Of a DNA stretch of 43,687 bases, positions 24,360 through 32,446 are shown in pieces (within the stretch, counting starts at the first letter, position 1; each line of letters begins with the position of its first letter). A program made the position numbers and the translations under genes. The DNA lies in contig NZ_JAGSCS010000022.1 of NCBI RefSeq assembly GCF_018128025.1, positions 1 through 43,687 on the forward strand, given 5' to 3'. Origin of the DNA: Proteiniclasticum sediminis. Its GTDB lineage: Bacteria; Bacillota; Clostridia; Clostridiales; Clostridiaceae. A model generated the notes under the pieces. It was given only the letters and a program-made list of their open reading frames with translations, made no database searches and was not told where the DNA came from.

Positions 24360-24995
24360 ATGCGCAATGACCGTCCGAAAAAACCGCTCTACAAACGCTG
24401 GTGGGTGTGGCTGCTAGCCCTTATCCTCATCGGTTCCGCTCTGGGGGGCGGAAAAGATGATGAAAAGCCTGCTGCTGATCAAGGCGATAAAACACCTGTA
24501 GTCGTGGCAACACCCCAGGAGACACCGGCTGAAAATTCTGTGCCCGTGGAACCACCCAAGGAAGAGGTGGTGGAAGTGGGCATTGGAAAACCGGCCACCA
24601 TCGCCGATGTGACCTTCATCGTCAACAGCGTGGAAGAAACTAAGGAGATCAAGTCTGGAAATCAGTTCATCGACAATGCCAAAACCGAGGGGAAGTTCAT
24701 CATCCTCGACATCACCGTAAAGAATGACAAGAAAGAATCCCTCACCATCCACTCCAGCTATTTCAAGCTCATCAGCGCCGATGGCGTGGAGTATGATCCT
24801 TCTACGGACAGTGCTGTAATCATGGCCATGTCCGATGAAGCAGACTTCTTCCTCCAGCAGGTGAATCCCGGTCTCAGCAAAACCGGAAAGGTGGTTTTCG
24901 AAGTGGGACCTAATCTCGATCTGACCACCACCCTCCTTCGGGGACAAACGGGCTTCTGGGGGACCGAAACCGTGGAAATCAGCCTGAAGCCATAA
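24360..24995 (+). CDS. DUF4352 family membrane-anchored protein
   Basis: 211 aa. A positively charged start (RNDRPKKPLYKRW) and one hydrophobic segment (about 14-29) anchor it, followed by a proline/glutamate-rich linker (31-72). Residues 73-211 form the DUF4352 beta-sandwich (FIVNSVEETKEI, GKFIILDITVKNDKKESLTI, GKVVFEV), an immunoglobulin-like domain found in surface proteins. It is probably exposed outside the cell. Unlike many family members it has no lipobox cysteine. AGGGGGAAAG precedes the ATG, and a terminator follows. Confidence 0.85.
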   Translation: MRNDRPKKPLYKRWWVWLLALILIGSALGGGKDDEKPAADQGDKTPVVVATPQETPAENSVPVEPPKEEVVEVGIGKPATIADVTFIVNSVEETKEIKSGNQFIDNAKTEGKFIILDITVKNDKKESLTIHSSYFKLISADGVEYDPSTDSAVIMAMSDEADFFLQQVNPGLSKTGKVVFEVGPNLDLTTTLLRGQTGFWGTETVEISLKP

Positions 24996-25006
24996 AGAAG
25001 TATCGC

Positions 25007-25039
25007 GCAAAAGAGAACCGGACTCCGGTTCTCTTTTGC
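25007..25039 (+). terminator. Terminator after the DUF4352 gene
   Basis: A perfect 15-bp stem, GCAAAAGAGAACCGG with its complement, and a 3-base loop ACT; the descending arm carries the TTTT. It can act in both directions. Confidence 0.8.
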
Positions 25040-25248
25040 TGTTCCCAGGGGTTTGGATTCTAGTCACGAAGAGGAGGATCATGGGGATAGAGGGGGCGTT
25101 TGGCGGAAGTGGGACCCGCGAAAATGTTTTCAGATTATTCATGTTTTGTCGGCCACAGGCAGAGTCTCGACGAAAAAATCATGGTACGATGAATTCAGAC
25201 AGTTGTGAGCTTCATGCGCACAAAATTTGGTAGGAACAGGAGGGTCCC

Positions 25249-25644
25249 ATGGAAAAGCTGAAAGTTGAATCCCGAGGAAGAACCGATATGGTGGAAATCA
25301 CCGAAGAGGTGAAGGCAGCGGTCCGCCGAAGCGGCGTAAAGTCAGGCATCTGCCTTCTTTTTGTGCCCCACACCACAGGCGCCGTCACCATCACGGAGTA
25401 CGCTGATCCCCATGTCATGCAGGATATTCTCACCACCATGAATGCGCTGATTCCCTTTGAGAACAACTACACCCACGAGGAGGGCAATGCCGCGGCTCAT
25501 ATTAAGTCCAGCCTCTTTAACTTCTCCCTGGAGATGATCATCGACGAGGGGGAACTTCTTATTGGCGGCTATCAGGGAATCTTCTTCTGTGAGTTTGACG
25601 GACCCCGGAATCGTCAGGTCTTCGTCAAAATCATGGAAGGGTAG
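25249..25644 (+). CDS. YjbQ family protein (UPF0047, secondary thiamine-phosphate synthase-like)
   Basis: 131 aa, the usual length. FVPHTTGAVTITEYADP, a central histidine in YTHEEGNAAAHIKSSL and FCEFDGPRNRQVFVKI are the signatures of UPF0047, a trimeric fold with a histidine-rich pocket. Members have weak thiamine-phosphate synthase activity, but the real role is unclear. CAGGAGGGTCCC precedes the ATG. The alcohol dehydrogenase gene follows 11 bases later, so they are probably one operon. Confidence 0.92.
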   Translation: MEKLKVESRGRTDMVEITEEVKAAVRRSGVKSGICLLFVPHTTGAVTITEYADPHVMQDILTTMNALIPFENNYTHEEGNAAAHIKSSLFNFSLEMIIDEGELLIGGYQGIFFCEFDGPRNRQVFVKIMEG

Positions 25645-25655
25645 GAGGGAGAAGG

Positions 25656-26813
25656 ATGAATAAGTTTGAATTTATGACCGCCGAGCGGATCCTCTTTGAA
25701 CGAGGAGGACTGCAGAATCTGGGGAAACTGGCCAAACCCTTCGGGAAGAAGGCTCTGGTCGTCACCGGAGGACGAGGCAGCTTAGTTGAAGAAATCAAAG
25801 GTTTACTGGAAGCAGAAGGGATTTCTTCGGCCAGCTTTCAGGTCTTGGGGGAGCCCAGCCTCCTCACCACCAAAGCCGGCCTGGACCTAGCCCGGGCACA
25901 AGGGTGCGACTTTGTCATTGCCTGCGGAGGAGGAAGCTCCCTGGACATGGGGAAGATCATCGCCGCCATGCTGGCCAATGAGGGAGATGTTCTGTCTTAC
26001 CTGGAGGTCATCGGCGAAGGGAAGACCCTGACCCAACGTTCCGTACCCTGCATCGCCATCCCCACCACCGCCGGCACTGGAGCCGAGGTGACGAAAAATG
26101 CCGTCATCAGTTCTGAGGAACATAAAGTGAAGGTAAGCCTTCGCAGCCCCTATATGCTTCCGGAGCTGGTGCTTCTGGATCCACTGCTTTCCACCAGCAT
26201 GCCTCCTGGCGTCACCGCTAGTACAGGGCTGGATGCCCTGACCCAGGTCATGGAACCCTTTGTGACACCTTTGGCCAATCCCGTCACCGATGCCTTTTGC
26301 CGAGAGGGGATGCGCCTGGCGGCTAGATCCCTCCGAAGAGCCTTCGATGACGGCGAGGATCTGGAAGCCCGGGAAGAAATGCTTCTAGCCAGCCTCTTTG
26401 GCGGCATGGCTTTAGCCAACGCCAAGCTGGGCGTAGTCCATGGTTTTGCCGGCGTCATCGGCGGCATGTATGGCATACCCCACGGCATCGTCTGTGCGGG
26501 ACTTCTGCCCCACTCCATCGAAACCAATGTGGCCGCTCTCTTGGAAAGGGATCCCCATTCCCCCGCCCTTGCCCGTTATGAGGAAGTGGCCAGGATCCTC
26601 AAGGGGAATCCCCAGGCCACCGTGGAGGAGGGAAAAGCCTGGATCATGGACCTTTGCGATCACCTGGCCATCCCGAAGTTTCGAACCTTCGGCATGGTGG
26701 AGGCTGACTTTCCCGAAATCATCGAAAAATCTCAAAAGGCCAGCAGCATGAAGGGAAATCCCATCGTCCTCACCGCCGAAGAGCTGGAGGTCATGCTGCG
26801 AAAGGCCTACTAA
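25656..26813 (+). CDS. Iron-containing alcohol dehydrogenase family protein, one metal ligand changed
   Basis: 385 aa group III dehydrogenase. GGGSSLDMGK (91-100) and PTTAGTGAEVT (136-146) bind NAD(P). The metal ligands would be Asp193, residue 197, His262 (VVHGFAG) and His276 (GIPHG), but position 197 is Gln (GLDALTQVMEPF) where classical members have His. The substrate is therefore uncertain. Glycerol kinase follows on the same strand, which hints at glycerol or short diol metabolism. GGAGGGAGAAGG lies before the ATG. Confidence 0.9.
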   Translation: MNKFEFMTAERILFERGGLQNLGKLAKPFGKKALVVTGGRGSLVEEIKGLLEAEGISSASFQVLGEPSLLTTKAGLDLARAQGCDFVIACGGGSSLDMGKIIAAMLANEGDVLSYLEVIGEGKTLTQRSVPCIAIPTTAGTGAEVTKNAVISSEEHKVKVSLRSPYMLPELVLLDPLLSTSMPPGVTASTGLDALTQVMEPFVTPLANPVTDAFCREGMRLAARSLRRAFDDGEDLEAREEMLLASLFGGMALANAKLGVVHGFAGVIGGMYGIPHGIVCAGLLPHSIETNVAALLERDPHSPALARYEEVARILKGNPQATVEEGKAWIMDLCDHLAIPKFRTFGMVEADFPEIIEKSQKASSMKGNPIVLTAEELEVMLRKAY

Positions 26814-26922
26814 AAAGAAACTAAGAAATGGAAGATAAAGGAGTGATGCCATGGTCTAGAAAGGATCGTTGTCGGTGCTGGTACAGTTCAAAAATGGAGG
26901 GTAAAAAACGGCAAAATACGTC

Positions 26923-28410
26923 ATGGCTTTGGACCAAGGAACCACAAGCTCTCGTTCAATTATTTTCAACAAGAACGGCAGACCCATTGAGTCCCTAAAC
27001 CGCGAATTTGAGCAGATTTATCCGAAACCCGGCTGGGTGGAGCATCGGGCCCTGGACATCTGGAACTCCCAGATTGAAACCGCCATGTCCGTGCTCCAGA
27101 CCTCCCGCATCGATCCCCACGACATTGCCGCCATCGGCATCACCAATCAGCGGGAAACCACCGTGATCTGGGACAAGGAGACAGGCGAGCCCATCATGAA
27201 CGCCATCTGCTGGCAGTGCCGAAGAACCGCCGACATCTGTGATGACATGAATGCCCGGGGATGGGGTCCCAAGGTCCGGGAGAAAACCGGCGATGTCTGT
27301 GACGCATACTTTTCTGGAACCAAGATTAAGTGGATGCTGGACAATGTGCCCGGAGCCCGGGAAAGAGCCGAAAAGGGCGAACTGCTCTTCGGCACCGTGG
27401 ACACCTGGCTCATGTGGAAACTCTCCGGTGGCAAGATCCACGCCACGGACTACTCCAATGCTTCCCGCACCATGATCTTCAACATCCACACCCTGGACTG
27501 GGATGACGAACTCCTGGCGGAGCTGAACATCCCCCGCATCATGCTCCCGGAAGTCAAACCTTCCAGCTATATCTACGGTATGACCGATCCCAAGATCTTT
27601 GGTGCTGAAGTGCCCATCGCAGGATGCATCGGCGATCAGCAGGCGGCGCTCTTTGGCCAGACCTGTTTCGAGGAGGGCGAATCCAAGGCCACCTACGGCA
27701 CCGGCGCATTCCTCATGATGACCACGGGCACCAAGAGTGTAGAGTCCAAGAATGGTCTGCTCACCACCATCGCCTGGGGCATCAATGATAAAGTCTACTA
27801 CTGCCTGGAAGGCAACACCTTCGTGGCCGGCGCCACCGTGCAGTGGTTGCGCGACGAGCTGAAGCTCATCGGATCTGCCCAGGAAACGGAAGAGCTCTGC
27901 AACAGCGTCAAGGACACCAATGGCATTTATCTGGTTCCCGCCTTTGTGGGACTGGCTACGCCCTACTGGGATCCCTACGCCCGAGCTTCCATTCAGGGCA
28001 TTACCCGCGGCGTGAACAAAGCCCACCTGGTCCGGGCGGCCATCGAAGGCCAGTGCTTCCAGATCAAGGAAATCCTCGATGCCATGGTTACGGACGGTGG
28101 TATTCAGCTGAAGGAAATGAAGTGCGACGGCGGAGCCATCAAGAACAACTTCCTCCTGCAGTTCCAGTCCGACATCCTCAATGTTCCTGTGGTCCGTCCC
28201 GTGGTGACGGAGCTCACCGCTCTGGGAACAGCTTACCTGGCCGGCCTCGCTGTGGGGTATTGGGGAAGCATGGAGGAGCTCAAGGATGACTGGGCCCTGG
28301 ACCGCAAATTTACCCCCAACATGACGGAAGAGTACCGGGCTAAGATCTACAAGGGATGGAAGAAAGCCGTACAGCGTTCCCTCCAGTGGATCGATCCCGA
28401 AGAAGAATAA
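26923..28410 (+). CDS. glpK: Glycerol kinase, with an apparent ACG at the expected start
   Basis: ATP-dependent phosphorylation of glycerol to glycerol-3-phosphate, 495 aa from the first [18 protein letters not shown] is the FGGY-kinase N-terminal phosphate loop; [13 protein letters not shown] and YGTGAFLMM are GlpK signatures. Family members usually begin a few residues earlier (M[12 protein letters not shown]). Here the five codons before ATG 26923 read ACG GCA AAA TAC GTC, preceded by GGAGGG at ideal distance, so the native start seems to be ACG 26908 or to have been lost. One extra A in the A6 run at 26903-26908 would put ATG 26894 in frame. Confidence 0.93.
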   Translation: MALDQGTTSSRSIIFNKNGRPIESLNREFEQIYPKPGWVEHRALDIWNSQIETAMSVLQTSRIDPHDIAAIGITNQRETTVIWDKETGEPIMNAICWQCRRTADICDDMNARGWGPKVREKTGDVCDAYFSGTKIKWMLDNVPGARERAEKGELLFGTVDTWLMWKLSGGKIHATDYSNASRTMIFNIHTLDWDDELLAELNIPRIMLPEVKPSSYIYGMTDPKIFGAEVPIAGCIGDQQAALFGQTCFEEGESKATYGTGAFLMMTTGTKSVESKNGLLTTIAWGINDKVYYCLEGNTFVAGATVQWLRDELKLIGSAQETEELCNSVKDTNGIYLVPAFVGLATPYWDPYARASIQGITRGVNKAHLVRAAIEGQCFQIKEILDAMVTDGGIQLKEMKCDGGAIKNNFLLQFQSDILNVPVVRPVVTELTALGTAYLAGLAVGYWGSMEELKDDWALDRKFTPNMTEEYRAKIYKGWKKAVQRSLQWIDPEEE

Positions 28411-28427
28411 TCTCAAAGGAAATCACG

Positions 28428-28463
28428 GAGGCAGAAGACCAAAATCTTCTGCCTCTTCCTTTT
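28428..28463 (+). terminator. Terminator after glpK
   Basis: An 11-bp perfect stem, GAGGCAGAAGA with TCTTCTGCCTC, loop CCAAAA, then TTCCTTTT. Confidence 0.82.
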
Positions 28464-28549
28464 GCCTCAATTCAGGATATATTTGCGGGGATGAGGAAAA
28501 AAGCCACTCCCCAAGGCTGGAGAAAACATTTCTCGAAACTTTTCGGATT

Positions 28550-28591
28550 TTGACCCCGGTCAAGGGTTTTCTCCCAAATGACTGGTATAAC
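28550..28591 (+). promoter_or_regulatory. Crp/Fnr-type site and extended -10 before the Ric-like gene
   Basis: The palindrome TTGACC-CC-GGTCAA (28550-28563) is centred 29.5 bases before the -10 TATAAC (28586-28591, with TG-g before it). With the start near 28598, the site lies at -41.5, the classic Class II activator position of the Crp/Fnr family. The same geometry is found at 41941-41983. Confidence 0.65.
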
Positions 28592-28630
28592 TAAGACAGA
28601 AACCAAAATAAATGAAAGTAGGGCTAAAAA

Positions 28631-28933
28631 ATGACAAAGCAAGCAAAATTCAACGAAGTGAAGGAGAACCTGTTCCCCATCCTGGAGAAGTATGTTCCTG
28701 TGGTGGACCGGGTCCATGGTCCCCATCATCCGGAGTTCCATGAGGTTCGGGCGATCTTTGAAACGATGAACGAGAAAGTGAAAGCTAATGGCGGAAACCA
28801 TCCGGATCTTCAGCAGGAGTTCCTTCGGATGCGGGAAGTAACCAAAAACTACACAGTGCCGGGCGATGTCTGCGAGACCTATGATGCGGTGTTCCAGATG
28901 CTGGAGAAGATTGACCAGGCGTACGAAGCCTAA
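28631..28933 (+). CDS. Ric-like (di-iron, Fe-S repair-related) small protein
   Basis: 100 aa, all helical. VHGPHHPEFHEVRAIFETM (about 29-47) holds several histidines and glutamates spaced as for a di-iron helix pair, and YTVPGDVCETYDAVFQML lies near the C-terminus. It resembles the small proteins annotated as Ric, named for repair of Fe-S clusters after oxidative or nitrosative damage. The assignment is from memory of the motif. It is 23 bases upstream of the P-type ATPase gene and under a Crp/Fnr-like site, consistent with iron or nitrosative stress. Confidence 0.65.
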   Translation: MTKQAKFNEVKENLFPILEKYVPVVDRVHGPHHPEFHEVRAIFETMNEKVKANGGNHPDLQQEFLRMREVTKNYTVPGDVCETYDAVFQMLEKIDQAYEA

Positions 28934-28956
28934 AGGAAAGGAAGGAGGAGATCACA

Positions 28957-30822
28957 GTGCAGAAAGGAATCTTGAAACGTAAAAATCTGATCACGCTGGT
29001 GGGAGGGATCCTCATCGTCGTGGCCTATGGGGCAAAGTTCGGGTTTTCGAACATGGCGATTTTTGAAATCGCGCTGATCATTGCCTCGGTAATTGGGGCA
29101 GCCCCCATCGCCATTCAGGCTTACCAGGCCCTGAAGGTCCGGGTGGTGAGCATCGATGTCCTGGTGACCATGGCCGTGGCCGGCGCCTTCCTCATTCGTG
29201 AGTTTGAAGAATCCGCCATTGTGACCTTCCTCTTTCTCTTTGGAGCTTACCTGGAGCAGCGGACCCTGAACAAAACCCGCTCCGCCATTAAGGAGCTCAC
29301 GGAGATGGCGCCGGAAAGCGCCCTGAAGATGATGGAGAATGGAGAGTTTGAGGAAGTGGGCGTGGAAGAAGTGGAAGTGGGAGACCGGCTCCTGGTGAAA
29401 ACCGGCGCCAAGGTCCCCGTGGACGGCACCGTCCTTTCCGGAGAAGGCCACATCAATGAGGCCAGCATCACCGGAGAGTCCATCCCGGTGGAGAAGGAAG
29501 CAGGCACTGGCGTTTACGCCGGAACCATTCTGGAAAATGGAACGCTGCAGATCGTGGCCGATCGGGTGGGAGAAGACACCACCTTTGGCCGGATCATTGA
29601 ACTGGTGGAAGAAGCCCAGGACTCCAAGTCCGAAGCGGAGCGCTTCATCGATAAGTTCTCCAAGTACTATACGCCGGCGGTGCTGGCTTTAGCCATCATC
29701 GTTTGGCTCTTCACCCGAGACCTTCCCCTGGCCATCACCATTCTGGTTCTGGGCTGCCCAGGTGCATTAGTCATCGGCGTTCCCGTCTCCAATGTGGCCG
29801 GCATCGGCAACGGCGCCCGCCATGGGGTGCTCCTGAAGGGCAGCGAAGTCATCCATGATTTCAGCCGCGTGGACGCCCTGGTCTTTGACAAGACCGGCAC
29901 CCTCACCGTGGGGAATCCCAAGGTGGCAGACGAATCGGTTTACGGCAGTTCCAGCCTGGATATCCGTGGCTATACCGCCAGCGTGGAAAAGGAGTCCGAC
30001 CATCCCCTGGCCAAGGCTGTGGTGGAGTATCTTGGGGATACGGCCCGATATGCTGTGGAAAAAACCCAAGTCGTCAAGGGCGGCGGGATCGTGGCTCAAG
30101 TGGACGGACACCAGGTGGCTGTGGGCAATGCTGCCCTCATGGCCCAGGAAAAGGTAGTCATGAGCGACGAAGCTCTAGCGGATATTGCCCGCATGGAAAA
30201 GAGCGGAGACTCCCTGGTTCTCACTGCTGTGGATGGAAAGCTCCATGGGCTCCTGGGGATTCGCGACCAGATCCGTCCCCGGGTGAAGGAAGACCTGAAG
30301 AAACTGAAGAAGATGGGGGTCAAGCACCTCATCGTCCTCTCCGGTGACCATCAGGGTACAGTGGATCTGGTGGCCAAGGAACTGGGGCTTACGGAGGCCC
30401 ACGGCCATATGCTGCCGGAAGATAAATCCGCCTACATTGAAAAGCTCCAGGCCCAGGGCAAGATCGTGGCCTTTGTGGGGGACGGCGTCAATGACAGCCC
30501 CTCCTTAGCCCGGGCAGATATCGGCATCGCCATGGGCAACGGCACCGATGTGGCCATTGAAACCTCCGATGTGGTGCTCATGAACTCCGACTTCAGCCGT
30601 CTGCCCCATGCCTTGGGACTGACAAAGGCCACCGCCCGGAACATGCGTCAGAACATCCTCATCGCTGTGGGGGTGGTGCTGACCCTTCTGGCCAGTCTCT
30701 TCCTCAGTGAATGGATGAACATGTCCATCGGCATGCTGGTCCATGAAGCCAGCATCCTCGTGGTCATCCTAAACGGCATGCGTCTTCTCAATTACCGCTC
30801 AACCAAACCTGTCCAGGCGTAA
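28957..30822 (+). CDS. P1B-type heavy-metal ATPase with a CPG motif
   Basis: 621 aa integral membrane ATPase. It has the phosphorylation site DKTGTLT (Asp311), actuator TGES, nucleotide motif HPLA, and GDGVNDSP. The transmembrane metal motif is CPG (267-269, LGCPGALVIG) in place of the CPC or SPC of characterised Cu, Zn/Cd and Co/Fe pumps. There is no N-terminal metal-binding domain or CxxC. It starts at GTG 28957 after GGAAGGAGGAG. The metal is unknown; the Ric-like gene beside it hints at iron. Confidence 0.9.
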   Translation: MQKGILKRKNLITLVGGILIVVAYGAKFGFSNMAIFEIALIIASVIGAAPIAIQAYQALKVRVVSIDVLVTMAVAGAFLIREFEESAIVTFLFLFGAYLEQRTLNKTRSAIKELTEMAPESALKMMENGEFEEVGVEEVEVGDRLLVKTGAKVPVDGTVLSGEGHINEASITGESIPVEKEAGTGVYAGTILENGTLQIVADRVGEDTTFGRIIELVEEAQDSKSEAERFIDKFSKYYTPAVLALAIIVWLFTRDLPLAITILVLGCPGALVIGVPVSNVAGIGNGARHGVLLKGSEVIHDFSRVDALVFDKTGTLTVGNPKVADESVYGSSSLDIRGYTASVEKESDHPLAKAVVEYLGDTARYAVEKTQVVKGGGIVAQVDGHQVAVGNAALMAQEKVVMSDEALADIARMEKSGDSLVLTAVDGKLHGLLGIRDQIRPRVKEDLKKLKKMGVKHLIVLSGDHQGTVDLVAKELGLTEAHGHMLPEDKSAYIEKLQAQGKIVAFVGDGVNDSPSLARADIGIAMGNGTDVAIETSDVVLMNSDFSRLPHALGLTKATARNMRQNILIAVGVVLTLLASLFLSEWMNMSIGMLVHEASILVVILNGMRLLNYRSTKPVQA

Positions 30823-30851
30823 AAGTCAGATCCTGCGCCAAATTTGAATCC

Positions 30852-30898
30852 TCTCCCCCCATCCCGGGAATGCATCCAAGGGTGGGGGGAGATTTTTT
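30852..30898 (+). terminator. Terminator after the P-type ATPase gene
   Basis: Stem TCTCCCCCCA / TGGGGGGAGA (extendable inward), followed by TTTTTT. Confidence 0.88.
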
Positions 30899-31241
30899 AG
30901 AGGGAAAAATATCGACTTTGGGTGAACATTCAAGGCCTCGATGAAATTTGAACAATCCGGGGGAGAGAAATGGCCCAACCCTTATGGATTTGGCAATGGG
31001 GAGAAAAGAAGGCGAAAGGATGGGAAAACGCATGGGAGATAGGGTGTCGGAAGATTCTTTGGAGCTCAATGGATTTCAGGGTGTGCACCACTGAAAAGCC
31101 CGGTGGCTTTGGAAAGCAGCATCCGGGAGTGGGGACCCATTTTGTGGAACTCATAAACTCCCTTGTCAAATCCTTAATTAATTGAACCCCAAGGGAGGGG
31201 CCCGTACAATAAAAGGTGAAAACGTTTTAGGAGGAGATCAG
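30899..31241 (+). promoter_or_regulatory. Non-coding stretch with a promoter for the dehydrogenase gene
   Basis: TTGAAC (31182-31187) and TACAAT (31205-31210) are 17 bases apart, with a start about 25 bases before ATG 31242. The rest of the stretch holds only a doubtful 71-codon frame (30970-31185). Confidence 0.55.
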
Positions 31242-32177
31242 ATGGAAATCAAGAAAATCGGCATCGCGGGCTCCGGCACCATGGGCTCATCCCTGGCCGA
31301 GACCTTTGCCAAATTCGGGTACGAGGTGTACCTCTATGACATTGCTGCCGCCCAGTTGGATCGGGCTGAGAGACTCATCGCCCTCAACCAGGAAACCGAA
31401 GTGGCAGAAGGGGGTCTCACCCCGGAGAAGTCAAAGGAACTTCTTTCCCGCATCCACTATGGTACGGATCCCCAGGGCTTCCACGATGTGGATTTCCTCA
31501 TCGAAGCCATCTTAGAAAAGATGGAGATCAAGCACGCCTTCTGGAAGCAGGTATCCGCCATCGTTCCTGCCCATGCCGTTCTTTGCTCCAACACCTCAGG
31601 ACTCAGCATCACAAAGATCGCGGAAGCGGTTCATCTGCCCGAGCGCTTCGGAGGCATGCACTGGATCAATCCTCCCCACATTATCCCTCTGGTGGAGGTC
31701 ATCTCCGGCGAAAAAACCAGCGAGGAAGCTTCCCAAGTGATCTATGACCTGGCACTGGCCTGCCACAAGAAGCCCGTAAAGGTCCATGATGCGCCGGGAT
31801 TCGTCCTGAACCGCATCCAGTTCGCCATCATGCGGGAAGCCCTCCACATTGTGGAAGAGGGAATCACCACCGTGGATGGGGTGGACGATGTAATGAAGTA
31901 TGGACTGGGTCTTCGCTACGCTGTCTTCGGTCCCTTTGAAGTGGCCGATTTGGGCGGACTGGACATTTTCCGCAATATTTCGTCCTATCTCTTTGCCGAT
32001 CTCTCCACGGCAAAGGAAGAATTTGGCCTCCTGAAGAGCCACTTTGAAGCGGGCGAGCTGGGCGTCAAGTCGAAGAAGGGCTTCTATGACTATGCCGATG
32101 GCAAGGACATGGCCCAGATTCGCTATCGGGATGAGATGTACACCAAGCTCCACAAGCTCCTCTACAGCGAAGAATAA
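31242..32177 (+). CDS. 3-hydroxyacyl-CoA dehydrogenase-like NAD enzyme
   Basis: 311 aa from ATG 31242 (GGAGGAGATCAG upstream). IGIAGSGTMGSSLAETFA (6-23) is the NAD fold; CSNTSGLSI and GMHWINPPH hold the catalytic serine, histidine and asparagine. In 3-hydroxybutyryl-CoA dehydrogenases the last motif is usually HFFNP; the form HxxNPPHxIPLVEV is closer to the gulonate/carnitine dehydrogenase side of the superfamily. So a 3-hydroxyacyl-CoA or a 3-hydroxy acid could be the substrate. No thiolase or crotonase gene is adjacent. It is monocistronic with its own promoter and terminator. Confidence 0.85.
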   Translation: MEIKKIGIAGSGTMGSSLAETFAKFGYEVYLYDIAAAQLDRAERLIALNQETEVAEGGLTPEKSKELLSRIHYGTDPQGFHDVDFLIEAILEKMEIKHAFWKQVSAIVPAHAVLCSNTSGLSITKIAEAVHLPERFGGMHWINPPHIIPLVEVISGEKTSEEASQVIYDLALACHKKPVKVHDAPGFVLNRIQFAIMREALHIVEEGITTVDGVDDVMKYGLGLRYAVFGPFEVADLGGLDIFRNISSYLFADLSTAKEEFGLLKSHFEAGELGVKSKKGFYDYADGKDMAQIRYRDEMYTKLHKLLYSEE

Positions 32178-32204
32178 ATCCTCCAGCTGAAACTGGAATG
32201 AACG

Positions 32205-32256
32205 TCTCCGGACCAAGGGCATTTCTTTGGAAATGTCCCTTCCCGGAGATTTTTTT
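32205..32256 (+). terminator. Terminator after the dehydrogenase gene
   Basis: A long hairpin: outer stem TCTCCGG / CCGGAGA, inner stem AAGGGCATTTC with GAAATGTCCCTT, then seven T residues. Confidence 0.88.
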
Positions 32257-32328
32257 GGCCCTAAATGCTGTCGTCCTTGTCCCTTCGGAAGTTATTTTTC
32301 TCACAAAAGATGTAAAGGTTGCCAAGGG

Positions 32329-32356
32329 TTGCACGGAGACATCATTCTGGTATAAT
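32329..32356 (+). promoter_or_regulatory. gdhA promoter
   Basis: TTGCAC (32329-32334) and TATAAT (32351-32356) with a 16-base spacer ending TGg, an extended -10. The leader is about 85 bases. Confidence 0.75.
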
Positions 32357-32446
32357 GACATAATATTAATGATTTTATCCATTTACTGAGATTCATGCAA
32401 AGGAAAGTTAAAAACGTTAACAATCAGATAAGAGGGGCCGTGAAAC

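Noticed and set aside
26843-27000. Alternative-frame reading across the glpK start region
   Set aside because: It overlaps the glycerol kinase N-terminus in another frame and makes a cysteine/tryptophan-rich peptide without resemblance to anything.
30970-31185. 71-codon tryptophan-rich frame with GGGGGAG upstream
   Set aside because: The purine run is too close to the start, the peptide has no family resemblance, and the end overlaps the next promoter. A real small gene is not fully excluded.
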